Source: Alphaproteobacteria bacterium (lineage in GTDB: Bacteria; Pseudomonadota; Alphaproteobacteria; UBA6615). Taken from it: 5,854 nt of DNA. The stretch spans positions 1 to 5,854 of the forward strand of contig JABDJY010000248.1 in the NCBI GenBank assembly GCA_013003285.1, written 5' to 3'. This document shows, in pieces, positions 5,784-5,854 of this stretch; the first letter of the stretch is position 1; the number at the start of each line of letters is the position of its first letter. A model generated the notes under the pieces. That model had not been told where the DNA came from, made no database searches, and saw only the letters and a program-made list of their open reading frames with translations. A program made the translations under genes and the position numbers.

Positions 5784-5853
5784 AGCGTACCGCGGCACTG
5801 GTATTGGTCTCAAGATAGCGAACCACGGACCGGGCGATCGACGCGCTCAAGGC
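5782..5853 (-). CDS. Probable N-acetylmuramoyl-L-alanine amidase (last 23 residues)
   Basis: A - strand frame enters from the right edge and ends at TAG (5784-5782). Its 23 residues include SASIARSVVRYLETN, which resembles the final helix of Amidase_3-type amidases (an IA..I..YF pattern), and then a short polar tail. Periplasmic enzymes of this type cut the bond between MurNAc and the stem peptide during septum splitting. In alphaproteobacteria an amiC-like gene often lies directly upstream of mrcA and prfB, which supports the call more than the short peptide does. The catalytic part is outside the window. Confidence 0.6.
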   Translation of the reverse strand, partial: ALSASIARSVVRYLETNTSAAVR

Positions 5854-5854
5854 C

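Noticed and set aside
1..5854. Defence island, CRISPR, insertion sequence or other new accessory system
   Set aside because: All substantial coding regions belong to known housekeeping or transport families in a familiar order, and no long terminal repeats, spacer arrays or integrase fragments are visible.

Overview
This window reads as a chromosomal housekeeping segment of a GC-rich alphaproteobacterium, probably of the Rhodospirillales type. The reasons are the PBP1A sequence, the gene order amidase > PBP1A > release factor 2 (from general knowledge a recurrent alphaproteobacterial order), and the pairing of a Bcp-type peroxiredoxin with a DUF455 ferritin-like protein. The genus assignment is inference. 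I see no mobile element, CRISPR array, tRNA, rRNA or sign of recent transfer.

Left part, + strand (about 1-1956): three genes are packed with no spacing. They are the 3' end of a bcp-type thiol peroxidase, a DUF455 ferritin-like protein that keeps a complete set of apparent di-iron ligands, and a 10-helix EamA/DMT-family transporter. bcp and the DUF455 gene overlap as TTGA, inside a perfect 8-2-8 inverted repeat. The DUF455 gene and the transporter are joined by three tandem copies of a 14-bp unit. Each copy carries an ATGA stop/start overlap, so two 5-codon mini-ORFs are nested between the genes. This is the most unusual structure in the window.

Right part, - strand (about 5854 down to 1953): the C-terminal tail of a probable N-acetylmuramoyl-L-alanine amidase, then a full-length bifunctional PBP1A (mrcA), then prfB (release factor 2). 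A simple ORF search misses the first 54 residues of prfB because they are read through the classical programmed +1 frameshift (CTT TGA C preceded by GGAGG). Rejoined across it, RF2 is 374 aa with SPF and GGQ motifs. The two intergenic gaps (132 bp and 123 bp) hold short repeats and weak promoter-like sequences that may regulate prfB and mrcA.

The two operons converge and share a single TTAA that supplies both stop codons, leaving no room for a conventional terminator between them. Functionally, the - strand set covers cell-wall synthesis and remodelling plus translation termination. The + strand set covers peroxide defence, a likely metal/redox protein and a metabolite exporter. No wholly new system is evident. 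The points worth following are the translational-coupling structures and the regulatory repeats.
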